Shown piece after piece: positions 1 through 11,883 of a DNA stretch of 64,000 bases. The stretch lies in NCBI GenBank assembly GCA_024138025.1, contig JAMXBD010002787.1, positions 62,001-126,000 of the forward strand, read 5' to 3'. Made by a program: the position numbers and the translations under genes. This DNA comes from Combretum micranthum (lineage: Eukaryota; Streptophyta; Magnoliopsida; Myrtales; Combretaceae). How positions within the stretch are numbered: position 1 is the first letter of the stretch; each line of letters begins with the position of its first letter. The notes beneath the pieces are model-generated. The model saw nothing but the letters and a program-made list of their open reading frames with translations. It searched no databases and was not told the DNA's origin.

Positions 1-59
1 CTTTTCATTATTCCCACTCTTTAATTGTTTCTTGAAGTAGATGACATGTATTAAGCAAA

Positions 60-185
60 AATTGAGTGGATAGTGTCTAGGGGCATGAAAAGTTCAGTTA
101 GGTTTGACATTGGACATTTTAAAAGTTTAGGTACCTAATTGTCCACTTTGTTAAAGTTCAAATACCAAATGAGGCCTTTTCCCAA
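60..185. mobile_element. Partial copy of a palindromic Mutator-like MITE
   Basis: This stretch has the recurring phrase pattern 'aaagtttaggtacctaattg ... tttgttaaagttcaaatacc' seen in complete inverted-repeat form at 11884-12131 and 57565-57840. Only one arm is recognisable here. It directly abuts the copia pre-integrase remnant to its right, so it probably marks where that element was interrupted or deleted. No coding capacity. Confidence 0.45.
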
Positions 186-1848
186 AGATGAAATAGCTAT
201 TACCATTTAAGGATGGCATTCTTATTGGGCTAGACATATCAGAAAAAACCAACTCCAAAGGAGCTTTAGTTTTGTATTATGTCTTTTAGAGTGGCAGGTA
301 ATGCATTTTTCCATATATGCATTCTTCATATACTTTCTCAACAGATGACATATTTGACAACCTAATAACCATATTTTTCATTTTCAACAAATGAAGTCTC
401 TTAATATTCACTTGGCTATCTTAAATGCCATAAGTGTGATTCACCATTTTTCAAACTTTGTAAAGAATATTCTTAGTTAAGAGGTATAGGTAAAGGAATA
501 ACTTTATTCATACTCATCTTAACTTTACCAATAATAACACACTCACCATTATCAAAATTCACAACATAACCTCGTTGCAATAATTGGCCAACACTCAATA
601 AGCTCTTAGTTAATTTAGAGACATAATGAATGTCATAAATCAGTTTAGAATTACATCCCTTAGTGCCAATAACAATAACTCCTTTTTTCTAGAAATTTCA
701 TGCTTTTTTTGATCTCTAAGTTTTACTTCTGATTTAAATTTATCATTAAACTCAACAAATAGCTCCTTATTCTCAATCATGTGATTACTACATCCACTAT
801 CAACATACCATATACTGTCAAATGATTGCTCAACATTCATACAAGAATAAAATACCCTTTTATCTTGATTTTCTTTAGAAAAATTTGCAATTTTGTCTTC
901 TTCTCAATCGTTATAATAACATCCTATTAGAATGGTTGGGATTTTGCAACTCTTACATTGAAAACGACAACCCTTGGAATCGAGCCCGTATTAATTACAT
1001 ATGCTGCACTAAAATAAATTATTTCTCATGTTGAATTCTCTTCCTCTACCACAACATCTCAAATTATAATATCTACCACGTCCACAAGTAGAGTTGGAGG
1101 AACTGCCAACACTATTACATTTTTATCTTGTGAGGTACTTCGTTGCCTATAAATGTTAACTTTCGAATAGAAAGCTTACTCTAGATTCTGAGTAGAATAT
1201 CTACTCATATGTGTCTCATGGGGTTCTAACGGTCTTATAAGCTCATCCAAAGACAATTGTGATAAATCTTTAGATTCTTCAATGACAGCAACTATATCCT
1301 CAAATTTGGCTAGAAAAGTTCTCAAGACTTTCTTTACAATTATTTTATATGGAATTGTATCACCATAACCTCTAATCTAATTAATGATATTTGTAACTCT
1401 TGAGAAGAACTCTTGCACCTCCTCATTATCTTTCAAATATAAATTATCAAACTCTCTCCACAAATTTTAGAGTTTGCTTAATATTACCTTATTGTGTCCT
1501 TCATATTGCTTCTTTAATATTTCCCAAGTGTCATGTGATGTGGTTGCACCCATGATTCATGGTAAAATTGATTGAATAACCCCTTGTTGTATGAAAGATA
1601 GTGCTTTACTATCTTTCATGACATTATTTTTATGCTTTCTTCATTGAGATAATGTCCACGTTACTTTTATCTTTGGACTAGTAATAACAATTTTGTAACC
1701 TTCCTCAACAATATCCCACAAATCCCGTAAGATAATTAATGTCATCATCATAGTACTTTATATACAAAATTTTTCATTAATAAACAAAGGAATAACTTAT
1801 TAGGAAAACTTGAATGCATCATTATTGCTTGCTGATGCCATTGCTAAG
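186..1848 (-). mobile_element. Ty1/copia gag-pol remnant (gag, zinc knuckle, protease, pre-integrase), broken
   Basis: Read right to left on the minus strand. A gag begins near 1848 with MASASNN. It continues as a UBN2-type gag (ATTSHDTWEILKKQYEG near 1500; NEEVQEFFSRVTNIIN near 1400). A degraded CCHC region follows near 1000. A protease start with WYVDSGCSNHM lies near 800, the family's catalytic D-S-G signature. Next comes a gag-pre-integrase segment (LLSVGQLLQRGYVVNFDNG near 560) and a decayed zinc-binding stretch (ECIYGKMHYLPL near 310). Several in-frame stops and frameshifts are present, so this is a dead copy. Integrase, RT and RNase H are absent; the left end gives way to a MITE fragment. 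The longest open piece is 640-840. Assignment to the copia superfamily is firm; the lineage is not determined. Confidence 0.85.
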
Positions 1849-1902
1849 CTTTGTGTATTTAGTGTTTAAGTGTATAGGTATATTTATAGTGAAAGGAACC
1901 TA

Positions 1903-1914
1903 GCTCTAATACCA
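1903..1914 (-). other. Primer-binding site of the copia element (initiator tRNA-Met type)
   Basis: On the minus strand this reads TGGTATTAGAGC, one base from the usual copia primer-binding site complementary to initiator tRNA-Met (TGGTATCAGAGC). It sits a few bases inside the LTR edge at 1921 and upstream of the gag start at 1848, the expected order. Confidence 0.8.
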
Positions 1915-1920
1915 AAAATA

Positions 1921-2290
1921 TGTTGGGTACAAATTAAATTATATTAATTGAAGGAATTTAAATATACATATATATATAAAGGAAGAGAGAATGGATTATG
2001 GAGCGGAGTTGCAAGTATTATGACAATTTCTTATCTCATATATTATCACATTACAAATGGTGTAAATATCGTTTTATAGAGCCAAAAAGGCAGCTAAAGT
2101 CCTAGGCAGTGAAGAGTAAAATACAACTCAATCAATATTGCTACCACCTCATGTATAATAGTTGTCCTTGCCTCATTAATGTTGTACAATAGCTGGAAGT
2201 TGGTAAATTGCTTCATGGCTAAGCAAATTTTCACCACCATATAAAATTACAAATTATCCTTTAACACCCTTCTTAATCTGTAATTTTAAA
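1921..2290 (-). mobile_element. 5' LTR of the minus-strand copia element (outer edge approximate)
   Basis: The inner edge is set by the primer-binding site and begins TGTTGGGTAC on the plus strand. The outer edge is uncertain; I place it near 2290 where the sequence changes character. The opposite LTR is not in the window, so LTR identity and age cannot be judged. Confidence 0.55.
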
Positions 2291-2332
2291 GCTTCTTTGA
2301 ATTGCTAGAATTTTTTCGCAATCACTACTTTG

Positions 2333-2354
2333 ATATATATATATATATATATAT
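2333..2354. repeat. (TA)n microsatellite
   Basis: Uninterrupted alternation of T and A, about 11 units. A similar (TA)n run occurs at 15909-15932. Confidence 0.95.
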
Positions 2355-2359
2355 CTGAA

Positions 2360-5300
2360 CTACTCCTTTGGTCTGAATTTCATTTTGTTGTGCCAAGTTC
2401 CTTATATGTTGACATTGTAGCTTGATGTGTTTAGCAAATGAGAAAACCAGTTTATAAATATTAGAGAGCGTAATTTGATGAAGAATAAATTTGATTGCAC
2501 ACATATTTTCTTTTCTAGAGATCACATGGAAATGACAAGATAAAAACTAGTTAAGGGATGCTAAATTAAGCCCAACAAGAATATATCTAAGTCTTGTACT
2601 ATTTAAGGTCATGAGTGTCATTTCCCAAGGGGTACTTACCCTAAACATGATAACTCACCATACATAATACGGAAACCCATGAATGATTACCTTAGTCACG
2701 CAAAGGCTTTCGTATTATGTATAAGACATACTTCACAATGAGGGGGACATCGGTGGAGTGGTGCACTTCATATTAATAACAACAAATAGCATGCAAGAGA
2801 TCTATTTATAATAAACTTAAACATTGTAATTTACATTTCTTAGGGGCATACCGCCGGTAAATCCACAAATAATATTATAGTCATCCGTAAAGTATCTCTA
2901 AAAACAAAAAGTCTAAACAAGAGATTTTGATAAAACTCTATTCCAAAATCATCATGTAAATTTCCTTCAAAAGCTATTCGAAATCTACCAACAATTACCT
3001 TGGGCATTGCTATCTTAGGTAGAGCCAAAGGTATTCCAGTGATGACAAAAATCAATAGGGATGTAAGCTACAATATGCTTAGTAAGAATGTTCTTGTAAT
3101 ACGTACCATATAGATAAAAGTTAAACAAGTCTGTTAAACAAGCATATGATATGCTAATGCAATAAACACATGATCAACAAAATACATATGGCCATTCGAA
3201 AGCCATATTAGTACAAATTTGTGCCATCCATGACAAAGGTTGGGAATGCTATGAAAAAATGGCTCCTTGTGACTACTATTGTTTTGAAAGAGGGGGTCCT
3301 TGTGACTACTACTACTAGTCCCCAAACGTCAACCCATAGTGATCAATCCAACAAGACTCCTCCATGAGATCGTATTCTCTTAACATGGTCGTTCCTCAAG
3401 CTAGAGTAGGGCTTGTACTTTATGTACCATTAGTCATCCATCCGGTCCCACGCATAGGAGTAGTAGCAAAAGCAATGTGACTCAATGATATGAGATGCGT
3501 GATCAATTTCTTTAATTCTTCCTAACCATATTAACATTAAGTTAAAGGGTGTTTAAACAATTATAACATAAACATATCAATGGAATGAAGAACATAACAT
3601 ATTAAACAACACATCAAGGTTTTTATATGCTTATGATTCTTTGGTCATGCACTTCAATGTATAAACATATTCCCATAATATCCCCATAAACATATTCATT
3701 TTCTAATCTTTTCTCTATCAACTAATGCGACTATTTACATGGAAAAAAAGATACACATAAATAGGGAAAAACTCACTCAGTCATGATAATATGTTCCTAG
3801 TTGAAGTAGTCCTCCGGAAAGGGTGCCTTCGATTCTTCCTTATCTGAACAAAAGAAATAACCAAAGATTTTTCAGTTGCCTAGTTTAAACCTTATAAAAG
3901 TCATAACTAGGTCATTTTAACTCTCATATTTGCATATGAGTAGTCATTACCTGCCTATTTCGAATGCCTTATCTATTCTTAGGGTTCTTTTGATCATAGG
4001 AGGTCTATAAGGTCTCTAAAGATTTCACTCTATGTAAAACTCTCTAAGGTGTATTTTTATTATTGTTATATTCAAATATAAATGAAGCATGAAAAGTAAT
4101 TCATTACATAGTCATGGTCTTAGTGGTGTTACTCATAAAAGTTTTCTTAAAGAAATCTTCATAATAAAGGTTAAACACTTCATTTATTTTGGTAGAAAAT
4201 CAAACCTTTTTAGTGTGATCACTTCATAACTTTCAAAACTAGTAAATCAAGATTGAAAAATGAAGTCTCACACTTTGTTCATGCTCTAAGATTTATGGCA
4301 TAAAAAGGCGTTTGTGGCAATTTTTTAATTGATTATTTTCAAAATAATAAACTCACATGTTTTAATAAAAAACTTTAAAGTTGAAACTTTTCTTGGCTTT
4401 TGTTTAGGTCTCGATATTGTAATAAAATTTTAAGCATGAATTGTTAGTTAGTTTGATTATTTTTAAAACATTAAAATCAAGTTGATTTGAGGAGAAAAAT
4501 CAATGTTTCACCTCCTCATTTGTTTACATGTGTTAGGGCATTTTTAAAATTTTAGGGGATAGAGTTTTGTTTCCAAATTTCTCTTTTACTAAATGGTTTT
4601 CCTTGTATTAAAACTAAATTTTTGAAAATATTTTATATAACAAAGAATTGCTATAGTGTAGAGGTTCACAACTACATTAATCTCCCATTGTATGCTATGC
4701 CTTCTAAATTAGTAAGTGAATATCATAATAATCCTATTATCATTATCTTATTCTTACTTCTAATTTAGAAACTGTTGACCATCATAGCATTGTAAATTTA
4801 AAAATCATTTGGTTACCATCATAACATCACTAGGAGCATATTATGTATATGAATCATAAAAATAAATTTCTTAGGCAATGAAACATAAAATGAACATAAA
4901 AGAAATAATTTCTTGACAATGAATTATAAATATAAAGATAATATAAAGTAAAATGAAAGTCTTAGATTTAAGACAAGGCTCCCTCGAATTTTGAAATAAA
5001 CAAGTCCCCTTATGACTTGAATATAAACAAGTTCGACTCTTAGATTGAGAAAAGGTCTCTAAACATGTAAAATGAACTTTGCAAGAAAATAAATTGTAAG
5101 AATGCAAAGAACATAAAATGTTAGGCTTGTGAGCAATCGGCTCTAAAGATTACATATATCTATACATATAAATTCATATATAAAAGTTAAATTAGCATAC
5201 ATGTAAGTAAATGAACATTAACACATATGTAACAAGAATCAAGTATGAATTCTTACATTTCCATTCATCGTATTGAGCATCATGGGGAGATCTTCCATGG

Positions 5301-5900
5301 GAATATGCATAAAGACTAATAATGACTCATTTAACATAATAAAGGGGTGTTTAGAGTGTTTACTTAAAAATAAAGCAATGAAATGTGTGTATGGTGAGGA
5401 AGAGAGAGAGTGCCGAAGGGTGTAGGGAAAGGAGGGAAGTGGTGATGATGTTTAGAGAAGGAGGAGAGGAGAGAATTCTTGGGTTTAAGAGTTTAAGTGT
5501 TATGTAAGGTGTTGAAACTGAGAAAGTTAGGGAGTATTTATAGAGAATGAGATGAATAAATAATGAAAGAAAAAATCAAGTGAGAGAGGGAAATGAGAGG
5601 GGCAAGCATGATTAAGAGAGGGTAGAGAGAGAGAGAGAGAGAAATTAAGAAAAAAAGTATGTTTGGTTATAAAAAGTATGATATTAAGTATAGTGCATGT
5701 AAGAAGAGAAAAGGTGTAAGTGTATAGGTGTAACAGTAAGATGATATAAGTGTTAGAGTGAATAGTAGAAAATAGTAGAAATGGTACTTGTAAAGTATAA
5801 TGAATAGTAATGGAATGAGACAAACAATATTGGTAGAAAATTAGATGCACATAAAATTCGATTCAACCGATGTTTTTATAAATCAATAAAATATAATAAA
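2360..5900. other. Non-coding repetitive region, no gene seen
   Basis: Stops are dense in all frames and the open frames of 60-107 codons have no recognisable domain. The interval 5390-5660 is purine-rich on the plus strand (GAGA blocks), so on the minus strand it would be a CT-rich leader just downstream of a TATA-like site at 5535-5542. That arrangement resembles a promoter and leader of an LTR element reading leftwards. The middle part (3300-3500) resembles in style the large repeat at 28.7-31.9 kb, but I could not establish homology by eye. Confidence 0.4.
5535..5542 (-). promoter_or_regulatory. TATA-box-like site, minus strand
   Basis: The plus strand reads tatttata, which is TATAAATA on the minus strand. 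It is followed leftwards by CT-rich leader-like DNA (5390-5480 on the minus strand). No protein follows, so it would most plausibly drive a non-coding transposon transcript. Inference only. Confidence 0.3.
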
Positions 5901-6530
5901 ATTTTGAAAAAAATAATTTAATATCATTTTATTATTAAATTATTATCCGTTTACATTGCCTTGATTTATGTGCTAATATTCGGGTACGGAAACTATTTTG
6001 TGTAGTGTTTCGAGATAATTAGGTTTCAAAAACTCCTATTGTTATAGTAAAAGGTCTTTCTAATTATTTTGTTTTTAGGGTTTCCACCTTTATCTATATT
6101 CTATGGTTATAAAATTATATCTGATCGAATTTATGGTTTCTATGGTTATAAAATTGACATTAAGTCTAATTTGAATAAAATTGGATGTTGGACCTAAGAA
6201 TTGGATATAAGCGCCATGGAAACGAATTTAGATCCTAACTTAGGCTATTGGGTCTTGTAATTCCTAAATAGGTCCAATAATTGTGTTTAATACTTTTGGG
6301 CCTAATTTGTTGAATTTGAGCTCAGTAGGTAATTTAATACCTAGAAGTAGATGATTGACTTCAATATTTTGAGTTTAGGCCCAATTTTAAAATTTAAACC
6401 CATAAAACATAAATTTGGTAAGTGGCTTGACTTTAAGTCACATGACCCTTAAATTTCTAAGGGAAGCTCATATGTAGTAGAATAGGCCCATTCAAGTTTA
6501 AATAGGCCAATTTAGCAAAGAATGGATTAA

Positions 6531-6640
6531 TGGACCCTAAGATGTTAACTAAGCCCATTTTAACCAATAAAGCTCACTTTCAAGTCATTTAGTAAAATTG
6601 GACCCTAAAATATCAACTAAGCCCATTTTAGATTTTAAAG
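6531..6640. repeat. Two tandem ~69-bp repeats with GGGCTTA/AGCCCA motifs
   Basis: The phrase 'tggaccctaa ... aactaagcccattttaa' occurs at 6531 and again from about 6600, roughly 69 bp apart. The surrounding 6200-6750 is rich in similar 'aagcccatt'/'gggcctaa' words, suggesting older copies. No coding capacity in 5900-7090. Confidence 0.6.
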
Positions 6641-6759
6641 GATGATATAAGTCAATTTATTTAATTTAGGCCTAGAGTTAGTTAATGGACCCAATATTAT
6701 TAATTTTAAGCCTGATTATCTAATTTAGCCCAAAACTTAACTTAAAATTTTAAAACTCA

Positions 6760-7090
6760 AAGTTCAAGCCTAACTTGAAATGGCACTGCATAATCTTGAA
6801 CTCGATTCAATTAAATTCTTTTAAGTTAAATTTATTAAAAATGTATATTTTTTTAATTAAAATTTAAATAACATTAATATTCAACTAAAATCAAACTTGG
6901 TTAAAATTTATATTAAACTCGAGCTTAATTAAGCTCTTGAACCAATCAAGGTAAAAATATAAAGTTCAAGCTTGGTTTGACAAACTACTAGAGCTACTTG
7001 AGTTTGAGCTTGACTCGATTATTCTCTAAATGAACTTGTATAAAATTGAGTCGAATTCTTATTAGTTTATGAACTAACTTGGTTCATTAC
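6760..7090. mobile_element. Degraded DNA-transposon-like segment (repeated 'gagcttgactcga' words)
   Basis: The sequence has repeated and inverted variants of 'aagttcaagc', 'actcgagctt' and 'gagcttgactcga', typical of sub-terminal regions of plant hAT-type MITEs. I could not fix ends or a target duplication. Confidence 0.3.
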
Positions 7091-7865
7091 GCCTTTAATC
7101 ACTCCAAGGCCTGCAATTGTTGATTAATATTTAAAAATCTATTTTCACTTGTTTTACTTGGTTTTCTTCTTCTTTTTCTTTTTTTTTTTTTGGCCAGCAC
7201 TTGTTTTACTTGGTTGCTTAGGATGTTTCTTTCGTATGGTTTATGTGCTGGAGGATGTGTAACATCAAACTCTATTTTCCTCGGTGTTTTCGTTCTAAAA
7301 GCGGTTACCCCCACCCTTGCATTCAGATCAGGCTCTTAAATTTGTGTTGCTTGTTCTTGTCCAGATTTTTTATCTTATTTTATTAAGGATTTTCAACCTC
7401 TGTCTCGTGGGTTTATGCTTTCTTATTCTAGTAAAGGCATTTCATGTCTACATTTTGTAATGCATGTACATATCCAGAACTTAAATGCCATAATTAATTT
7501 TTATAGTAAAGTCAGCCTCCAAAGCAAGATTTTATGGAACAACAAAAATAATCTGTACTTTGTAGATAGGTAGAAATCGATTGGAATTGTTTCGACGTAT
7601 AAATGTGAGAAACAGTAAACTGAAAAAATCATAACAATATGAGTATGATAATAGAGGCCTTTCAGGATGAGGGTACAAAGTGGTTAAGATACCTATCAGG
7701 ATGAAAATCCAAAGGTTGGGATAGAACATTTCCTTGTTCAATTAATGATTGCATGAGCAGAATGCATATAAGCCCAGAAATTAACTAGACTCAATTTTTT
7801 TTTTTCAAATATGCATGTCTAAATCATCACCACTTCCTTCGTCCAATCACAAATTCTAATGCAGC
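7091..7865. other. Intergenic, no confident gene
   Basis: A minus-strand reading frame of 71 codons at 7099-7314 contains a run of lysine and arginine encoded by a polypyrimidine tract; it matches nothing I recognise and I do not call it a gene. The rest holds no open structure of interest. Confidence 0.4.
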
Positions 7866-7899
7866 AGAGACAAACCAGCCTTGGAATATAGGTGTAAGC
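7866..7899 (+). repeat. Short piece of the gypsy LTR start, direct orientation
   Basis: About 34 bases beginning cagagacaaaccagcc match, with few differences, the first bases of the right LTR at about 10786. This is the expected position and orientation of a 5' LTR start, but the match stops abruptly after 'gtaagc' and inverted LTR sequence follows. Confidence 0.7.
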
Positions 7900-7904
7900 T
7901 AGCA

Positions 7905-8300
7905 TCATTGATGCAGTACGGAAAAGGTAGAGCAAAACGTGATTAACACATTGGTTAGAATCACAAGAACACAATTGCACACAAGCAATTAAAAGAGAGA
8001 ACTCTCTCCGAAATTGAGTTTCAATATGTAAAATAAGGTCTAAAAACATAAACTAGGGCTTTCTAAACTATACACAGGAATTCACAAACTCTAAAAACGA
8101 AATAGAAGATGTAAAGTTGGATAAAACAAAGCTGGTAGCTTCAAAAACGCTATCCACGTCCGATCTAAAGTCTATGTCGGCCAAAGGCCGACGGCTTAAA
8201 TAGCAAGGCTGGCAGCCTTCCTTTTAAAGCCGGCAGCGTTGGAGCTAGCTTTGAGCAACCTTTCAAGGCCTTCTGCATTATTCTCTCCCTTTTGCAAAGA
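7905..8300 (-). mobile_element. Gypsy LTR segment in inverted orientation
   Basis: Read on the minus strand, this interval carries the same ordered words as the right LTR at 10786-11160: 'gctaccagctttgt', then a TTTAGAG/CCCTAG region, then 'aattgcttgtgtgcaat', 'ttcttgtgatt' and 'atcacgttt'. The right LTR reads these on the plus strand. The element therefore has an LTR fragment pointing the wrong way beside its gag gene. Either a related LTR inserted here or the end was inverted by recombination. Confidence 0.7.
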
Positions 8301-8652
8301 ACTCAACCCCGAGTTATCTTTTGGATTTGCAGGTGCCTCATATAGGTGGAATGAAATATATCAACAACATTAAAGATTTGCCTAAATTGTGATAGTGTCC
8401 TCCAGGATGGAATGTGAACCTACAATCAGGAATGTTAAGAATTGTGGAGTAAAATGTATCATCTACGACAAAATTTTGAAGTATATCCATTCTCGAGCTT
8501 CTTGCATCATTTGCAAATCTCCTCTAGATTAATTGAAACCCTAATTCTAGAGAATTTCTTTTCTCTAAAAGACTTACTATTATTGCAATTCTTTGTTTGA
8601 ACGCTTTACGTTGCATTAGTTTGTTTCAAAGCAAGGTTAGAATACTGCAAAG

Positions 8653-9628
8653 ATGTCTTCAGGTAAATGTGCTGATAGCAATCGTACTCGTGGCGGTGTA
8701 CACGATACGAGAGTCCGAGGGGCTAAGGTTCCTGGGGCGACAAATGAAGCCATGGATCAAAGAATCCAATTGATTGAAGATCTTCTTGAGGATTTAGTCC
8801 TGCGTTTTGACGCATTAGCAGAGGTTGTCAACAGAAGTAGGGAGGTTGGTAAGAGACGACCGGGGGTAAGAGAAGCCTTTGGCGGTCTAATCAATAGACC
8901 TGCCGCTGCGAATCAATGGGCGTAGATTTCTGATGAGGAGGATGAATTATTGTGTAATGAGAGACGATCGCAAGGGAGGGGTGGTGATGGAGGTGGAAGA
9001 AATCGATGAAATTACGATGGTCATGATCAAGGTGATGACGGTGGTGGTAAATACAGGCAGAATTACTAAAGATACGATCATGGTGATGGAAGGGATTTCC
9101 GTTTGAAGGTTGATATCCCTTGCTTTAATGGCAATATGAATATTGAAGAGTTCTTAGACTGGTTGGCGGAAGTAGATCGATTTTTCGATTATATGGAAAT
9201 GCCAGAGGACCATAGAGTGAGATTAGTTGCTTGCAAGTTGAAGGGGGGAGCTTTTGCTTAGTGGGAGAGACTACAGAACAAGAGATACCGTGAGCGTAGA
9301 CAACTAGTGAGAACCTAGTATAGGATGAAACAGTTGTTGCAAAGGGATTTTCTATGTCCTGATTATGAGTAGATCCTCTTTCAGCAATATCAACGATGTC
9401 ATCAAGGATAAAGGACTATACATGAATATACTACAAAGTTTGTGCGATTAGCGGAGAGGAATGATCTAAGAGAGAGTGAGGGTCAATAGGTTGCTAGATA
9501 TGTTGATGGGTTAAAATTCCAAATTCAGAATAAAATTGGAGTCAGTGTTTTGAGGAATTTGAGTGAGGCAAAGAATATGGCACTTAGAGAAGAGTTGATG
9601 TGGCAAGAGAAGGGTAACAAAATTTGAT
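8653..9628 (+). pseudogene. Ty3/gypsy gag, interrupted by stops
   Basis: The start at 8653 (ATGTCTTCAGG) opens a 90-codon frame with a helical segment rich in charged residues (LIEDLLEDLVLRFDALAEVV), ended by a TAG at 8923. Homology continues in the same direction: FRLKVDIPCFNGNMNIEEF, then DWLAEVDRFFDYMEMPED and LKGGAFA followed by a stop where the family has a tryptophan. Later come YRMKQLLQRDFLCPDYE, FQQYQRCHQG and VARYVDGLKFQIQNKIG. This is the retrotransposon gag domain that packages element RNA. In-frame stops and a shift near 9600 show it is dead. Confidence 0.88.
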
Positions 9629-9804
9629 GGTGGTAGTAGAAGATTTAGAAATGATTATTCGGGTTAATCTCTGGTTGAAAAGAATGACAATATTGAAGAG
9701 AAACAAGGCATGAGTGGTGATAAGAAGATGACAAAGCTGCTAGTAAAAAGCCTGTTGAGGTTAAAGACACTCTAAAGCAGAATAATCCCTATGCTAAGCT
9801 AATT

Positions 9805-10299
9805 TTGGGTAAGTGTTATAGATGTAATCAGTTGGGTCACCGGTCAAATGAATGCCCTAATAGGAAAGGAGTCAACATAGTTGAGAGGAATGAGGAGATA
9901 TGTGAACCTGATGGTGATGATGAGTGGTATGATGAAGATAGAGAGGTTGAGCAAACTTATGTGATCAGGAAACTGATGTTGGCATCTAAGGAGGAGGATA
10001 ACACTCAACAATTCCATTTGTTTTGTAGTAGGTGTACAATAGATGGGAAGGTGTTTGACCCAGTTGTTGATGGAGGCAGCTATGAGAACATTATTGATGG
10101 GGAAGTTGTGAAGCAATTGGGTTTACCAGTAGAGAAACACCCTAACCCATACACTATAAGGTGGATCAAAGCAGCTAAAAGGATTAATGTGAAGGAGAGG
10201 TGTAAAGTACCATTCTCGATAGGTAAATATGAAGATGAGGCCTATTGTGATATAGTGGATATGGAGGCATGTCATTTGTTGTTGAGAAGGCCTTGGTAG
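9805..10299 (+). pseudogene. Gypsy zinc knuckle plus aspartic protease segment
   Basis: A 164-codon open frame. A CCHC zinc knuckle lies at residues 4-17 (C-x2-C-x4-H-x4-C, CYRCNQLGHRSNEC), the nucleic-acid-binding end of gag. A retroviral-type protease follows near residues 84-164, with the flap-proximal active-site region VVDGGSYENII (a D-G-G version of the usual D-S/T-G) and ending HLLLRRPW before a stop where the family continues with a D/Q-Y-D motif. The frame continues beyond the TAG as linker sequence to about 10540. An acidic stretch (residues 33-50) separates the two domains. Confidence 0.85.
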
Positions 10300-10544
10300 T
10301 ATGATGTAGATGCCCAGTATGTGGGAAGGGAGAATGTGTACAGGTTAGAAAAGGGTGATATGAAATACACTTTGCTGCCCTTGAAGGTAGTAAAATATAC
10401 CAAAGTAGTCAAATCAGATGGACACTCTTTTCTGACTAACATCCATTCAGCATGAGAGATGAAGGAGCCTTGAGTTATGCACTTGCTCATGTTAAGACAG
10501 ATGGTGGCAGTAGAAGAGGAGAATAGTGAAGACATGCTAGGAGT

Positions 10545-10775
10545 AGTGAAAAAAGTAATGAGTTGGTTCTACACTCAAATTGCGGTGTTTTGAAGCATCT
10601 GAATGATCAAACTCGACTTGGCAAAGATGGGCATGGGCAATGGATTTGGTTCTTGCAGGAGTTTCTTATCAAGTGGAAGCACAGGTCAAGAATATAGAAC
10701 AAAATGGTTGATACATTCCCATTCCATCCAGATGAGAACTCGAGGTTGGGTTCTTTACAAAAGAGGGAGAATAAT
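10545..10775 (+). pseudogene. Tail of gypsy pol (RNase H end), fused to the protease linker by deletion
   Basis: Just after the protease linker the sequence jumps to the C-terminal part of RNase H: NCGVLKHLNDQTRLG, then WIWFLQEF, corresponding to the usual 'ALKYLNSQ...W..FLQEF' segment. It is followed by the polyprotein tail and a purine run (aaaagagggaga at about 10759), a likely polypurine tract. Reverse transcriptase and integrase are missing, so several kilobases have been deleted. Confidence 0.75.
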
Positions 10776-10782
10776 ATAGTAG

Positions 10783-11165
10783 AGACAAATCATCCTTGGA
10801 ATATAGGTGTAAGCCGGAATTAGAGCTGCTAGCTTTGAAAGCAAGGCTGTTGGCTTTGAAGTCTAAGCTGTCGGCCTTGAGCCGGCCTTCATGGCATCCA
10901 GTAAGCGATGAATTTTTAAAGCTGGTTCCAAAGCTACCAGCTTTGTACTAGCCTATATCTTGTCTTTATCTTTTACGAATTATCTTTTTAGGGCTTTTTT
11001 TCATAGTATAAATAGTTACAAACTAGTTTCTTGTTAACCTAGACATTACTTTTATATCAAATTACAAAACTTTAAGAGAGTTTTTTTTTTTTTTAATTAA
11101 TTGCTTGTGTGCAATTATGTTCTTGTGATTTCAACTGGTGTGTTGATCACGTTTAATGAACGCTA
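10783..11165 (+). mobile_element. 3' LTR of the gypsy element
   Basis: Begins shortly after the polypurine tract with 'tagagacaaatc'. It contains repeated GC-richer words (gctagctttgaaagc, gctgtcggccttgag) and a TATA-like 'tagtataaatag' near 11005, and ends around 'gatcacgttt' at 11154. An inverted relative is at 7905-8300. The LTR-like segment at 58040-58640 is similar in composition. Confidence 0.75.
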
Positions 11166-11883
11166 AAAACAGATCATCCAAAGGCTTTGATGATTTCCTT
11201 GCCTTCCATTTGACTGGTTGAATATGAATCATAAAATAGTGATTATATAAATCAATGTAATGGAGATATATTCCTCCATTACATGGACACAATTTCCACA
11301 AAACATGTACTTATATTATATTGATGGTTGAATAGAGAATCACCAACACATGCTGGTTCATGAAATTGAAGGTGCCAAGCTTACTAAATTCCATGCCAAA
11401 ATTACACACGAAACGTTATTCATTTCTTCTTGCAATGAAAATTCATAAATCTCCTAAAAGATAATATTCATTATATTCTACATCCAAAAATTCTTAAGCA
11501 ATTGATTTCCATCAGGACCCCCAATTTCAAAATCAAACCCTAATTCCAAGTTACTTGTTTTAGCCACTAAGTTATCTCAATATCATATTAAAAATTTTCA
11601 AAAATAAAACTTTTCTTTTCTAATACACAAATTAAAAATTCTCAAAATTCTACTCTAGTTTATGACATGATGAATTGAATGAAGCAAAGTTGACTCAATA
11701 ATATGATCTACACCAGCATTCGAAGGTTTATTTAGTATTGATATATCAACTAATATCTCTTTATTTTATATTAATAATAAATAGAGACATGATAAATTTC
11801 TATAGTTTCATAATTAATTATTCAAATAAAATAATATTATTAAAACTATTTATTCATATTATTTAATAAAAAATAAATTCATG

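Noticed and set aside
5527..5850. 107-codon minus-strand frame
   Set aside because: Low-complexity Leu/Phe/Ser/Thr sequence from purine-rich AT DNA, with no domain; overlaps a promoter-like tract.
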